Assembly: GCA_026398575.1 (NCBI GenBank)
Contig: JAPLSP010000752.1
Span: 1 to 12,595, forward strand
Reading direction: 5' to 3'
Origin: Candidatus Sumerlaeota bacterium
GTDB lineage: Bacteria; Sumerlaeota; Sumerlaeia; JADFCT01
DNA length: 12,595 nucleotides
Shown here in pieces: positions 1-7,716 of this stretch. The position numbers and the translations under genes were made by a program. Every line of letters starts with the position of its first letter. Positions within the stretch are counted from its first letter, which is position 1. The notes beneath the pieces were generated by a model. That model was not told where the DNA came from. It did not search any database and saw only the letters and a program-made list of their open reading frames with translations.

Positions 1-1
1 A

Positions 2-82
2 CTCCAAATGCTGGCGCCGCGCCTGACCGCATCAGATTTCGCAAGGCAAATGCCTAGCTATCGCAAAGATCAATCAGGCTGA
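2..82 (+). CDS. Possible 3' end of an unidentified upstream gene (partial)
   Basis: Frame 2 is open from the left edge to a TGA at 80-82. It would encode a tail of 26 residues ending in SYRKDQSG, which I do not recognise. The stop lies two bases before the ATG of the response regulator at 85, a spacing typical of translationally coupled genes, and that is the main argument for it. Frame 1 is also open, up to a TAG at 55-57, so the choice of frame is uncertain and 26 codons are too few to judge codon use. If real, the regulator is co-transcribed with something outside the window. Confidence 0.3.
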   Translation, partial: LQMLAPRLTASDFARQMPSYRKDQSG

Positions 83-84
83 AA

Positions 85-1428
85 ATGCGAATCCTTGTCA
101 TAGACGATGAAAAGAATATCCGGACGGCGCTGACGGTATGCCTGGAGGGGATGGGCTGCCAGGTGTCCGCCGCCGAATCGGCGCAGGCCGCGCTCGATGC
201 GCTTGGCCGCAATGCCTTCGACATGGCCTTTCTGGATTTGAAGCTGGGCGCCGTCAATGGCTTGGATCTCATTCCCCAGCTTCTGGCTGAAAACCCCGCG
301 CTCTCCATCGTCGTTATCACGGCTTATGCCACATACGAAACCGCCGTCGAGGCGATCAAGCGAGGCGCCAAGGACTATCTGCCAAAGCCGTTCACGCCCG
401 ACCAGATTCGCCAGACTGTCGCAAAAATCGGCGCGCAAATCTCGCTGCGCCGGCAGGTGGTTGATCTCGAAACGCAACTGCGCGAGGCCGTTCCCGAGGC
501 GGACCTCGAGACTGCCTCGCCCAAGATGCGGGCGGCGCTGGAGCTGATCAAGCGCGCGGCCAAATCCGACGCCTCGGTCCTGCTGCGCGGCGAAAACGGA
601 ACGGGCAAAGGCGTTCTGGCGCGCGCCCTGCACGTCCAGAGCGCGCGCGTGGGACACCCCTTTGTGGTCGTCAACTGTCCCACCCTTTCCGAGGAACTGT
701 TGGCCAGCGAGCTCTTCGGCCACGTCAAAGGCGCCTTCACCGGCGCCGTGCGCGATCAGACCGGACGCGTGGAAACCGCCGAGGGCGGAACGCTCTTTCT
801 GGATGAAGTCGGCGAAATTACGCCCAATCTTCAGGCCAAACTCCTGCGCTTCGTGCAGGAAAAGCAATTCGAGCGGATTGGCGAAAACAAAACGCGCCGG
901 GCCGATGTGCGCGTCGTGGCGGCGACCAATCGCAACCTCGAAGCCGACGTGGCTTCCGGACGGTTCCGCGAAGACTTGCTCTATCGCATCAATGTCATCG
1001 AAGTGGCCATTCCTTCCTTGCGCGAACGCGGCGAAGACATCTTGCGGCTGGCCGGGCGCTTTCTTGAATTCTTCGCCCGCGCCGCCGGACGCGCCACGCC
1101 GCAATTCTCCAAAGCCGCCGAAGAAGCCCTGCTCGCATACGCCTGGCCCGGGAACATCCGAGAGCTGCGTAATGCCATGGAGCGCGCGGTCATCGTCTGG
1201 CCTCACCAAACCATCGAACCGCAGGCCTTGCCTGTACGCATTTCAGGCCAGCCTGAATCGTCTGGACTGAGTCTTGGCGGCGACAACTCAATTGAAGAAG
1301 TCGAGCGAGAACACATTCTGCGCGTCATCGCCCGCAGCGCAACGCTGGAGGACGCCGCCAAAATCCTCGGCCTCGACCCCTCCACCCTCTGGCGCAAGCG
1401 CAAGAAATATCTTGACGGAAGCGTTTGA
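85..1428 (+). CDS. NtrC-family sigma-54-dependent response regulator
   Basis: A 447-residue two-component regulator that, once phosphorylated, should bind enhancer DNA and use ATP hydrolysis to open sigma-54 promoters. The receiver domain (about 1-120) has the acidic pair D7/D8, phospho-acceptor D51 in FLDLKL, T79 and K101 in LPKPF. The AAA+ domain (about 135-375) has a Walker A-like GENGTGKG, the sigma-54 contact loop GAFTGA at 216-221, and FLDEVGE as Walker B. A Fis-type helix-turn-helix fills the C-terminus (about 407-445: EDAAKILGLDPSTLWRKRKK). Length and domain order are normal for the family. The Shine-Dalgarno is weak (AGG at 75-77), consistent with coupling to an upstream ORF. It sits just upstream of a -24/-12 promoter leading into kdp, and no OmpR-type kdpE is visible, so I infer it regulates kdp. 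Its cognate kinase is inferred, not proven. Confidence 0.95.
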   Translation: MRILVIDDEKNIRTALTVCLEGMGCQVSAAESAQAALDALGRNAFDMAFLDLKLGAVNGLDLIPQLLAENPALSIVVITAYATYETAVEAIKRGAKDYLPKPFTPDQIRQTVAKIGAQISLRRQVVDLETQLREAVPEADLETASPKMRAALELIKRAAKSDASVLLRGENGTGKGVLARALHVQSARVGHPFVVVNCPTLSEELLASELFGHVKGAFTGAVRDQTGRVETAEGGTLFLDEVGEITPNLQAKLLRFVQEKQFERIGENKTRRADVRVVAATNRNLEADVASGRFREDLLYRINVIEVAIPSLRERGEDILRLAGRFLEFFARAAGRATPQFSKAAEEALLAYAWPGNIRELRNAMERAVIVWPHQTIEPQALPVRISGQPESSGLSLGGDNSIEEVEREHILRVIARSATLEDAAKILGLDPSTLWRKRKKYLDGSV

Positions 1429-1518
1429 TAGAACACGGATGCCACGGATCGGGCGGATGCGTACGGATCTTTAAAAAATCCGTGCTCATCCGCCCGATCC
1501 GTCGCATCCGTGTTCTAT
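1428..1518. repeat. Large palindromic element with 9-bp-periodic CGGAT motifs
   Basis: Nearly perfect inverted repeat with arms of about 43 nt around a TTAAAA-type centre (base i pairs with 2946-i). The left arm carries CGGAT at 1436, 1445, 1454 and 1464; the right arm carries ATCCG at 1478, 1488, 1497 and 1506. Within the arms only a few positions fail to pair (for example 1460/1486 and 1469/1477). It begins exactly at the regulator's stop codon. No T-run follows the outer stem, so it is not a canonical intrinsic terminator, though an RNA hairpin this long could protect or end the regulator mRNA. It looks like a dispersed intergenic palindromic (REP/MITE-like) element. Confidence 0.85.
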
Positions 1519-1520
1519 AA

Positions 1521-1536
1521 AACAAAAGCATTTGTT
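1521..1536. promoter_or_regulatory. Inverted repeat, candidate enhancer site for the sigma-54 activator
   Basis: AACAAA-AGCA-TTTGTT is a perfect 6-bp inverted repeat with a 4-bp spacer. Its centre is about 156 bp upstream of the predicted kdp transcription start, within the usual distance range of NtrC-type enhancer sites. The role is inferred from position and symmetry only. Confidence 0.4.
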
Positions 1537-1579
1537 CCTCTCTCGATTATTGCATTTCGCACGATCCTCATCCGTTTCT

Positions 1580-1591
1580 CGTTTCAAAACG
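1580..1591. promoter_or_regulatory. Second inverted repeat upstream of the sigma-54 promoter
   Basis: CGTTT-CA-AAACG is a perfect 5-bp inverted repeat with a 2-bp spacer, centred about 100 bp upstream of the predicted start site. It is a candidate activator or accessory-protein site. Its sequence does not match the palindrome at 1521-1536, so both are unlikely to be sites for the same protein, and short palindromes can occur by chance. Confidence 0.3.
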
Positions 1592-1657
1592 CAACATCCT
1601 CGCATCGCCCAATCCGCATAAACATTGATTTTACTAGAGATTTCCATGCCTTCGATA

Positions 1658-1674
1658 TTGGCCTGCATTCTGCA
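1658..1674 (+). promoter_or_regulatory. Sigma-54 (-24/-12) promoter for the kdp operon
   Basis: TTGGCCTGCATTCTGCA matches the RpoN consensus TTGGC-N8-TGCA exactly at the fixed positions. GG (1660-1661) and GC (1672-1673) are separated by the obligatory 10 bp. By convention the start would be near 1685, leaving a leader of about 36 nt before the RBS and ATG of the first small ORF (1721). An NtrC-type activator gene with GAFTGA lies directly upstream, which makes a chance match less likely. Kdp operons studied in model bacteria are instead driven by KdpE, an OmpR-family regulator, with the housekeeping sigma factor. Confidence 0.75.
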
Positions 1675-1720
1675 TACTATCCATCGCAACCAACCAAGGA
1701 TCATGCGGAGGCAGCTATCA

Positions 1721-1825
1721 ATGAAAATCCTAATAACCATTGCAATCCTGCTTGTAATGTACGCAATTGGCTACCTATGCGAATGTTCGGCAAGAAAACT
1801 CGATAAAAATCCGCGAGTTTTCTAA
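1721..1825 (+). CDS. Small single-helix membrane protein (34 aa), leader of kdp operon
   Basis: ATG at 1721 has a strong Shine-Dalgarno, GGAGG at 1707-1711, nine bases upstream. The 34-residue product starts MKILITIAILL, continues as one hydrophobic helix to about residue 19, then has two cysteines (CEC) and a basic tail ending NPRVF, suggesting a single-span inner-membrane peptide with the tail inside the cell. It lies about 36 nt after the predicted sigma-54 start site and 17 nt before the next small ORF. I do not recognise the family. By position and size it resembles KdpF-like stabilising or regulatory micropeptides, but no function can be assigned. A longer in-frame start at 1625 lies upstream of the promoter and is unlikely. 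Confidence 0.55.
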   Translation: MKILITIAILLVMYAIGYLCECSARKLDKNPRVF

Positions 1826-1842
1826 ATCGGAGATTCGGTCAA

Positions 1843-1938
1843 ATGAAAGATATCCTCGCAATAATATCAGTGAATGCGCTTTCAGGCATGGCTCTGCTCT
1901 ACATCTACATGCTGGATCGCTTTTGGAGGAAATCATGA
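1843..1938 (+). CDS. Small membrane protein (31 aa) overlapping kdpF
   Basis: ATG at 1843 is preceded by GGAGA at 1829-1833, with about ten bases to the start. The 31-residue product has an acidic residue at position 3, a hydrophobic stretch over about residues 4-23 ending in LLYIYM, and a basic C-terminus (DRFWRKS). It is therefore a predicted single-span membrane peptide. Its TGA (1936-1938) overlaps the kdpF ATG (1935-1937) as ATGA, and the kdpF Shine-Dalgarno lies within its last codons, a classic coupling arrangement. I do not recognise the family. The overlap, the RBS and the membrane character together support a real gene in the kdp operon. Confidence 0.6.
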   Translation: MKDILAIISVNALSGMALLYIYMLDRFWRKS

Positions 1939-2024
1939 GTCTCGAATACTTGATTGGCGCAATCCTTTCGCTCTTGCTGATGATCTATCTCGTCTATGCC
2001 CTCCTGAAACCGGAAAAATTCTGA
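1935..2024 (+). CDS. kdpF: KdpF, small subunit of the K+-transporting ATPase
   Basis: A 29-residue single-span membrane peptide ([10 protein letters not shown]...YALLKPEKF). The family hallmark is one hydrophobic helix followed by a short YALLxPExF-type end, which fits well, as does the position directly before kdpA. KdpF binds and stabilises the KdpABC complex in the inner membrane and is not strictly required for transport. The Shine-Dalgarno GGAGG (1925-1929) lies five bases before the ATG. A longer in-frame reading starting at 1767 was set aside because this RBS and the family length fix the start at 1935. Confidence 0.9.
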   Translation: MSLEYLIGAILSLLLMIYLVYALLKPEKF

Positions 2025-2037
2025 GAAGGTTTTTACC

Positions 2038-3765
2038 ATGACCATCAATGGATGGATACAAATTGCCATTTACTCGATTACGATATGCCTGCTGACCAAG
2101 CCGCTGGGAATCTATCTCTATCGCGTTTTTGAAACCGATCGCCCGCCATTGCGCCGCTTACTGCAGCCGCTCGAACGCCTCGCCTATCGCCTGTGCGGCG
2201 TGGAACCCAGCCACGAACAGGACTGGAAGGAATACGCGCTGTCCGTGATGCTGTTCAGCCTTTTCGGGATGGTTGTCACATATCTCATACTCCGCTTGCA
2301 GGGAATCCTTCCTTTCAATCCCCAAAAGTTTGGCGCCGTCGAACCGTGGTTGGCATTCAACACCGCGATCAGCTTCGTCTCCAACACAAACTGGCAGGCG
2401 TATTCCGGCGAAACCACCATGAGCTATCTGAGCCAGATGGCCGGACTGGCATGGCATAACTTTACCTCGGCGGCCACGGGAATCGCCGTGGCGCTGGCGG
2501 TGGCGCGCGGATTCACGCGCCATAGGGATTCCGGCTCAAGCGGCAGCGCGACCATCGGAAACTTCTGGGTGGATTTGTGGCGCGGCACGATTTACGTCCT
2601 GCTGCCGTTTTGTGTGGTCCTGGCGCTTTTGTTGGTTTCGCAAGGCGTGATTCAAAACTTCTCGCCCTATCGCGAAATCGCCACGCTCGAAGGCGCCAGG
2701 CAAACCATCCCGATGGGGCCGGTCGCATCGCAGGAAGCCATCAAGATGCTGGGGACAAACGGCGGCGGCTTCTTCAACGCCAACAGCGCGCATCCTTATG
2801 AGAATCCCACGCCGCTCAGCAATTTCCTCGAGATGCTGATGATTTTTTGCATCCCAGTGGCGCTGACTTATACCTATGGGCGGATGGCGCACAAACAACG
2901 GCAAGGCTGGGCGCTGTTCGCCGCAATGGCGTTCCTCTTTTTATGCGGCGTCTTCGTGACGTACTGGGCCGAAAGCCATCCCAATCCCGTGGCGCGCGGT
3001 CTGGCGGTCGCGCAAACGGCGGGGAACATGGAAGGCAAGGAAGTCCGGTTTGGCGTCGCCAATTCATCCCTTTTCACCGTGATCACAACCGACGCCTCCT
3101 GCGGCGCCGTCAACTCGATGCATGACAGCCACACCCCACTCGGCGGCATGGTTCCGCTGGTGAATATCGAACTGGGCGAAGTGATCTTCGGCGGCGTCGG
3201 CGCAGGATTATACGGGATGCTCATCTTCGTGCTTCTGACCGTTTTCATCGCCGGCCTGAAGGTCGGACGCACGCCGGAATACCTCGGCAAGAAAATCGAA
3301 GCGCGCGAAATGCAGCTCGCGATGCTATACATCCTCATCTTCCCATTTCTCATTCTCGTCTTCAGTGGATGGTCGGCTGTCGCGCCTTATGGGATTTCAT
3401 CATTGAATAACGGCGGCCCGCATGGATTGACGGAAATTCTATACGCCTTCAGCAGCGCAGCGGGAAACAACGGGTCGGCCTTCGCCGGACTCAACGCCAA
3501 TACGCCTTGGTACAACATCACGCTGGGGCTGACGATGTTTTTCGGACGGTTCTTCATGCTGCTCCCCGTCTTGGCGATTGCCGGTTCGATGGCGCCGAAG
3601 AAAACCGTCCCCGCCGGGCCGGGAACGTTCCCCACCGACGGCCTGACGTTTGTGATCCTCCTGGTGGGCGTCGTGCTCATCGTCGGCGCGCTGACGTTTT
3701 TCCCGGCGCTGGCGCTCGGACCGATTGTCGAGCATTTTCTGGCCGCCAATGGAAAGGTGTTCTGA
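2038..3765 (+). CDS. kdpA: KdpA, K+-binding and translocating subunit of Kdp ATPase
   Basis: A 575-residue polytopic inner-membrane protein, slightly longer than E. coli KdpA. It forms the K+-selective pore of the high-affinity KdpFABC pump. All four selectivity-filter loops of the superfamily of K+ transporters are visible: SFVSNTNWQ (112-120), [15 protein letters not shown] (from 239), [13 protein letters not shown] (from 352) and [11 protein letters not shown] (from 472). The motif [19 protein letters not shown] after the third loop is also typical. The start is 13 bases after the kdpF stop, with GAGAAGG as Shine-Dalgarno overlapping that stop. kdpB follows two bases after the stop, so the subunits are made together. 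No truncation or missing key residue is seen. Confidence 0.98.
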   Translation: MTINGWIQIAIYSITICLLTKPLGIYLYRVFETDRPPLRRLLQPLERLAYRLCGVEPSHEQDWKEYALSVMLFSLFGMVVTYLILRLQGILPFNPQKFGAVEPWLAFNTAISFVSNTNWQAYSGETTMSYLSQMAGLAWHNFTSAATGIAVALAVARGFTRHRDSGSSGSATIGNFWVDLWRGTIYVLLPFCVVLALLLVSQGVIQNFSPYREIATLEGARQTIPMGPVASQEAIKMLGTNGGGFFNANSAHPYENPTPLSNFLEMLMIFCIPVALTYTYGRMAHKQRQGWALFAAMAFLFLCGVFVTYWAESHPNPVARGLAVAQTAGNMEGKEVRFGVANSSLFTVITTDASCGAVNSMHDSHTPLGGMVPLVNIELGEVIFGGVGAGLYGMLIFVLLTVFIAGLKVGRTPEYLGKKIEAREMQLAMLYILIFPFLILVFSGWSAVAPYGISSLNNGGPHGLTEILYAFSSAAGNNGSAFAGLNANTPWYNITLGLTMFFGRFFMLLPVLAIAGSMAPKKTVPAGPGTFPTDGLTFVILLVGVVLIVGALTFFPALALGPIVEHFLAANGKVF

Positions 3766-3767
3766 TC

Positions 3768-5819
3768 ATGTCCAGCTCCAAAGCCAAAGAAATCTCCCTG
3801 TTCAATCGCGAAATCCTGGGTCCGGCCTGTCTCGACAGCCTGCGCAAACTGTCGCCGCTCTACATGATGAAAAATCCGGTGATGTTCGTGGTCGAAGTGG
3901 GCAGCGTCCTGACAACACTCCTGTGGATTCGCGATCTCGCGACGCATTCGGCGGGCGATGCGCCGTTGTGGTTCACGGGCATGGTCAGCCTGTGGCTCTG
4001 GTTCACGGTTGTGTTCGCCAACTTCGCCGAAGCGGTGGCCGAGGGACGCGGCAAGGCGCAGGCTGACTCCCTGCGCAAGATGCGCAAAGAAATCATGGCC
4101 CGCAAGCTGACGGAAGGCCGCGAGGAAAGAGTTCCGGCCTCGGCGTTGCGCAAGGGCGACGTCGTCGTTTGCGAGCCGGGCGACCTGATCCCCGGCGACG
4201 GCGAAGTGATCGAAGGCATTGCCTCGGTGGATGAATCGGCGATCACGGGCGAATCGGCGCCGGTCATTCGCGAATCGGGCGGCGACCGCTCGGCCGTCAC
4301 CGGCGGAACGAAAGTGCTTTCGGACCGGATCATTGTCCGCATCGGCGCCGATCCTGGCAGCTCGTTTCTCGACCGCATGATCGCTCTGGTGGAAGGCGCT
4401 GCGCGGCAAAAAACGCCCAATGAAATCGCCCTCCACATCCTGCTGGCCGGCCTGACGATTGTCTTCCTGATTGCCTGCGTGACGCTCGTTCCGCTGGCGA
4501 TGTATGCCGGCATCAACTTGTCATCCACCGTCATCGTTGCTCTGCTTGTGTGCCTGATCCCGACGACCATCGGCGGCCTGCTTTCGGCCATCGGCATCGC
4601 CGGCATGGACCGCCTGATCCGCAAGAACGTCCTCGCGATGAGCGGACGGGCCGTCGAAGCGGCGGGCGACGTGGATACGCTGTTGCTGGATAAGACCGGC
4701 ACGATCACGCTGGGCAATCGCATGGCCAGCGAACTGATTCCGGCGCCCGGCGTCAGCACCGAGACGCTGGCCGACGCGGCGCAACTGGCGAGCTTGGCGG
4801 ACGAAACCCCCGAAGGCCGCTCGATTGTCGTCCTGGTCAAGCGTCTGTATAACCTGCGCGGGCGCGAAATCGCAAAACTGCATGCCGAGTTCATCCCTTT
4901 CACAGCGCAGACGCGCATGAGCGGCTGCAACTTCGATGGCCGCCAGATACGCAAAGGCGCGGTGGATGCCGTGTGCGCGCACGTCAAGGCCCTCGGCGGC
5001 GCCATTCCGGAGGCGGTCGAAGCAGCCGGACGCGCCATTGCCGATTTGGGGGGCACGCCGCTGGCGGTGAGCGACGGCGCGCAAATGCTTGGCGTCATCC
5101 ACCTCAAAGACGTCGTTAAGGAGGGCATCAAGGAGCGCTTCGAGCGCTTCCGGGCGATGGGCATCCGCACGGTGATGATCACGGGCGACAATCCGCGCAC
5201 GGCCGCGGCCATCGCGCGCGAAGCCGGCGTGGACGATTTCCTGGCCGAGGCCACGCCCGAGGCCAAGATGCGCCTCATCAAAGACGAGCAGGCCAAAGGC
5301 AAGCTGGTGGCGATGACGGGCGACGGCACGAACGACGCGCCTGCGCTGGCGCAGGCCGACGTTGGCGTGGCGATGAACACCGGCACCCAGGCGGCCAAGG
5401 AAGCCGGCAACATGGTGGACCTCGACTCGAACCCCACCAAACTGCTGGAGGTGGTCGAGGTCGGCAAGCAGCTGCTGATGACGCGTGGATCGCTGACGAC
5501 TTTTTCCATCGCCAACGACGTGGCCAAATATTTCGCGATTTTGCCCGCGCTATTCTGCGGTGTTTATCCCGAGATCACGCCGCTCGATGTAATGCATCTG
5601 GCCTCGCCATTCAGCGCCATCCTTTCCGCTGTGATCTTCAATGCGATCATCATCGTCCTGCTGATCCCGCTGGCGCTGCGGGGCGTTCGATACCGTCCGA
5701 TCGGGGCGGCGGCGCTCTTGCGGCGGGCGCTGCTGATTTACGGAGTGGGCGGCATCATCGCGCCGTTTATAGGCATCAAGATCATTGACAGATTGCTGCA
5801 AATGATAGGGCTTGTCTGA
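3768..5819 (+). CDS. kdpB: KdpB, P-type ATPase catalytic subunit of Kdp
   Basis: A 683-residue type IA P-type ATPase that hydrolyses ATP to drive K+ uptake through KdpA. Key elements: the actuator motif TGES (160-163), the phosphorylation motif DKTGT with catalytic D308, and the hinge motif GDGTNDAP (from 518). Numbering is offset by one from E. coli, so Ser163 corresponds to Ser162, whose phosphorylation inhibits the E. coli pump at high K+. The same control could operate here. The reading frame is open further upstream to 3507, but that part overlaps kdpA. The ATG at 3768, two bases after the kdpA stop and behind AAAGG (3753-3757), gives the family's normal length and N-terminus (FNREILGPA). 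Coding sequence is intact. Confidence 0.98.
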   Translation: MSSSKAKEISLFNREILGPACLDSLRKLSPLYMMKNPVMFVVEVGSVLTTLLWIRDLATHSAGDAPLWFTGMVSLWLWFTVVFANFAEAVAEGRGKAQADSLRKMRKEIMARKLTEGREERVPASALRKGDVVVCEPGDLIPGDGEVIEGIASVDESAITGESAPVIRESGGDRSAVTGGTKVLSDRIIVRIGADPGSSFLDRMIALVEGAARQKTPNEIALHILLAGLTIVFLIACVTLVPLAMYAGINLSSTVIVALLVCLIPTTIGGLLSAIGIAGMDRLIRKNVLAMSGRAVEAAGDVDTLLLDKTGTITLGNRMASELIPAPGVSTETLADAAQLASLADETPEGRSIVVLVKRLYNLRGREIAKLHAEFIPFTAQTRMSGCNFDGRQIRKGAVDAVCAHVKALGGAIPEAVEAAGRAIADLGGTPLAVSDGAQMLGVIHLKDVVKEGIKERFERFRAMGIRTVMITGDNPRTAAAIAREAGVDDFLAEATPEAKMRLIKDEQAKGKLVAMTGDGTNDAPALAQADVGVAMNTGTQAAKEAGNMVDLDSNPTKLLEVVEVGKQLLMTRGSLTTFSIANDVAKYFAILPALFCGVYPEITPLDVMHLASPFSAILSAVIFNAIIIVLLIPLALRGVRYRPIGAAALLRRALLIYGVGGIIAPFIGIKIIDRLLQMIGLV

Positions 5820-5831
5820 GGAGAATTCGCC

Positions 5832-6419
5832 ATGTTAAAGATAATTATGATCGCGTTGCGCGCAACGATAGTGACGCTGGTGTTTACCGGCCTTGTTTAT
5901 CCGCTGGCCGTCACGGGGCTTGCCCAGGCTCTGTTTCCCGGGCGCGCCAATGGCAGCCTGGTGAACAATGCGCGCGGACAAGCTGTCGGATCGGAACTGA
6001 TCGGCCAAAACTTTTCCAATCCCGCTTATTTCCATCCGCGCCCATCGGCGGCAGGCGACGCCGGCTATGACGCGATGGCGTCGGGAGGATCGAATTGGGG
6101 CGCGACTTCGCAAAAACTGCGTGACCGCATCACGACCGCCATTACGCAGCTTCAGATGGAAAATCCGGACGCGCCCACTCCGCCGCCTGCCGACCTCGTT
6201 ATGGCGTCGGCCAGCGGCCTGGACCCGCACATCACGCCCGAAGCGGCTCTCTGGCAGGCCCCGCGCGTCGCCAAAGCCCGCCAGGTCGCGCCCGAGCGCG
6301 TGCGGCAGATCATTGGTGACTATATCGAAGGAAGAACACTGGGCGTATGGGGCGAGCCGCGCGTGAATGTTTTATTATTGAACCAAGCATTGGACCGGCA
6401 ATTTGGAGCGCCAAGATGA
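5832..6419 (+). CDS. kdpC: KdpC, accessory subunit of Kdp ATPase
   Basis: A 195-residue protein with one N-terminal transmembrane helix (about residues 8-28) and a periplasmic domain carrying the family segments VGSELIGQNFSNPAYFHPRPSA and GSNWGATSQKL-type sequence. KdpC stabilises the complex and is thought to increase its ATP or K+ affinity. It starts 12 bases after kdpB, with GGAG (5820-5823) eight bases before the ATG. Its C-terminal part (ASGLDPHITPEAALWQAPRVAKAR) is conserved in the family. The stop at 6417-6419 sits directly against the repeat-rich spacer that separates it from kdpD. Confidence 0.97.
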   Translation: MLKIIMIALRATIVTLVFTGLVYPLAVTGLAQALFPGRANGSLVNNARGQAVGSELIGQNFSNPAYFHPRPSAAGDAGYDAMASGGSNWGATSQKLRDRITTAITQLQMENPDAPTPPPADLVMASASGLDPHITPEAALWQAPRVAKARQVAPERVRQIIGDYIEGRTLGVWGEPRVNVLLLNQALDRQFGAPR

Positions 6420-6420
6420 A

Positions 6421-6547
6421 GGGACAAGGGACAGAAGGGACCCGAGGGACCAAAGGGACAACAATTACCGCGGAAAATTACCCTTAGGCGTGGCCTATTC
6501 CGCGCAGCTTCCCATTCCTCCCATTCTTCCCATAACTCCCATGCCCC
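6421..6547. repeat. 9-bp-periodic GGGAC / CCCAT inverted repeat between kdpC and kdpD
   Basis: The left half has GGGAC at 6421, 6428, 6437, 6446 and 6455; the right half has CCCAT at 6511, 6520, 6529 and 6538, exactly 9 bp apart. Four GGGA tetrads (6428, 6437, 6446, 6455) can pair in one register with four TCCC tetrads (base i with 12968-i), separated by 5-nt internal loops. Inside them, CGCGGAA (6469-6475) pairs with TTCCGCG (6498-6504). This fills nearly all of the 142-bp gap between the two genes. In the mRNA it could be a segmented hairpin affecting processing or the ratio of transporter to sensor proteins. It may also simply be a dispersed repeat. Confidence 0.7.
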
Positions 6548-6561
6548 CGGAGAAACCAAAA

Positions 6562-7716
6562 ATGCCCACCGAGCGTCATCGCGCCGAAGATTTTCTGGAA
6601 CTGGTCGAGCGCACGCGGCTCGGGCGGCTCAAGATATATCTGGGCTATGCGGCCGGCGTGGGCAAAACCTATCAGATGCTGCGCGAGGCGCATACGCTGA
6701 AGAAGCGCGGCGTGGATGTCGTCCTGGGATACATCGAGCCGCATGGCCGCGACGACACCACGCGACTGATCGAAGGACTGGAAGTCGTTCCGCGCAAAAA
6801 AATCGAGTACCGCGGAGTCCTGATCGAAGAAATGGACTTGGAGTCTGTTCTGGCGCGCAAGCCGCAAGTGGCCATTGTGGACGAGGTCGCGCACACCAAC
6901 GTCCCCGGATCGCGCAACAAGCGCCGCTACCAGGACATCCTGGAAATTCAGGCCGCCGGCATCAACGTCATCTGCGCCTTCAACATCCAGCACCTCGAAA
7001 GCCTCAATGATCTCGTGGGGCGCTCGACCGGCGTCACGGTGCGCGAGACAGTCCCTGACACCTTCCTCAAACAGGCCGATCAGATCATCACCCTGGACCT
7101 GGCCGTCGAGGATTTGCTCGACCGCCTGAAGAGCGGCAAGATTTACGCCCAGGAGAAAATCCCCTGGGCGCTCGAACATTTCTTCAAGGACGAAAACCTC
7201 TCGACGCTGCGCGAACTGGTCCTGCGCGAAGTGGCCGAAAGCCTCGACCGCCAGGTCTCATCCAAAATCCAGGAACAGCGCACGGCGGCCACGAATCCCT
7301 CCGGAGGGAGGGTCATGGTCTGCACGGCGTCTTATTCCCCGCGCGCCAGGATGCTGCTGCGGCGCGGCTCGCGCATGGCGGGGCGGCTCAACACGCATTG
7401 GTTCGTCGTTTACGTTGAAACACCCCTGGAGGCGCCGCACCTGATTGACTCCGAGGCGCAGCGCCGGCTGGCCGAAACCATGGAGATGGCGCGCGAGCTC
7501 GGCGCCGAAGTCGTTCGCCTCAAATCCGAGGACCCCGTTTCCGCCATGCTCGATTTCGCCCGCTCGCATGGCGTCGGGCATATCATCCTGGGGCGCTCGC
7601 GGCGGTCCTGGTGGAAGCAGATCATCGGGCGTTCGCCGGTTCATCGCCTGATCAACGAAGCGGAGGGGTTTGACGTGCACATCGTTTCCTTCGAGGAAGA
7701 AAGAGAACAAGCGTGA
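6562..7716 (+). CDS. kdpD: KdpD N-terminal sensor protein without kinase domain
   Basis: A 384-residue cytosolic protein matching only the N-terminal half of KdpD. The KdpD domain (about 18-230) has Walker A GYAAGVGKT (28-36, K35) and Walker B-like IVDEVAHTN (D107/E108), followed by PGSRNKRRYQD. A universal-stress-like domain follows (about 250-380), with VYVE and GRSRRSWWKQ. In canonical KdpD this region binds ATP and c-di-AMP or other cytosolic signals and modulates the kinase/phosphatase switch. The four-helix membrane domain, HisKA and ATPase parts are absent and the frame ends cleanly, so it is a stand-alone module, not a frameshift remnant. The start at 6562 is supported by GGAG at 6549-6552. 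An ATG at 6541 lacks an RBS, and one at 6403 lies inside kdpC. The stop overlaps the next gene's GTG (GTGA), implying coupling. Confidence 0.93.
   Translation: MPTERHRAEDFLELVERTRLGRLKIYLGYAAGVGKTYQMLREAHTLKKRGVDVVLGYIEPHGRDDTTRLIEGLEVVPRKKIEYRGVLIEEMDLESVLARKPQVAIVDEVAHTNVPGSRNKRRYQDILEIQAAGINVICAFNIQHLESLNDLVGRSTGVTVRETVPDTFLKQADQIITLDLAVEDLLDRLKSGKIYAQEKIPWALEHFFKDENLSTLRELVLREVAESLDRQVSSKIQEQRTAATNPSGGRVMVCTASYSPRARMLLRRGSRMAGRLNTHWFVVYVETPLEAPHLIDSEAQRRLAETMEMARELGAEVVRLKSEDPVSAMLDFARSHGVGHIILGRSRRSWWKQIIGRSPVHRLINEAEGFDVHIVSFEEEREQA

Noticed and set aside
70..1209. A 379-codon minus-strand frame opposite the response regulator
   Set aside because: Same antisense effect. The + strand has a full receiver-AAA-HTH protein with all catalytic motifs, and the minus frame shows no known family. 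A similar minus frame at 11343-12482 is rejected for the same reason, lying opposite the pyrophosphatase and the terminator.
1428..1518. Intrinsic terminator for the response regulator gene
   Set aside because: The stem is very long and symmetric, but no T-run follows the outer arm (the next bases are AAAACAAAAG), so the canonical terminator form is missing. Kept only as a repeat.
1421..1520. CRISPR-like array from the repeated CGGAT units
   Set aside because: The units are about 9 bp long with no spacers of 25-40 bp and no cas genes. The structure is a palindrome, not an array.
3507..3767. Longer KdpB start overlapping kdpA by about 260 bp
   Set aside because: The sequence is the out-of-frame reading of kdpA. 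The ATG at 3768 has an RBS, is two bases after the kdpA stop and gives the normal KdpB N-terminus.
3860..5527. A 555-codon open frame on the minus strand opposite kdpB
   Set aside because: It is the antisense reflection of strongly biased GC-rich kdpB codons. Its composition is low-complexity (Ser, Arg, Ala, Pro) with no recognisable domain, while kdpB itself is complete and conserved.
6403..6561. N-terminal extension of KdpD starting inside kdpC
   Set aside because: The extra 53 codons are translated GGGAC and CCCAT repeats (Arg/Asp- and Pro-rich), unlike any KdpD. A proper Shine-Dalgarno precedes 6562.
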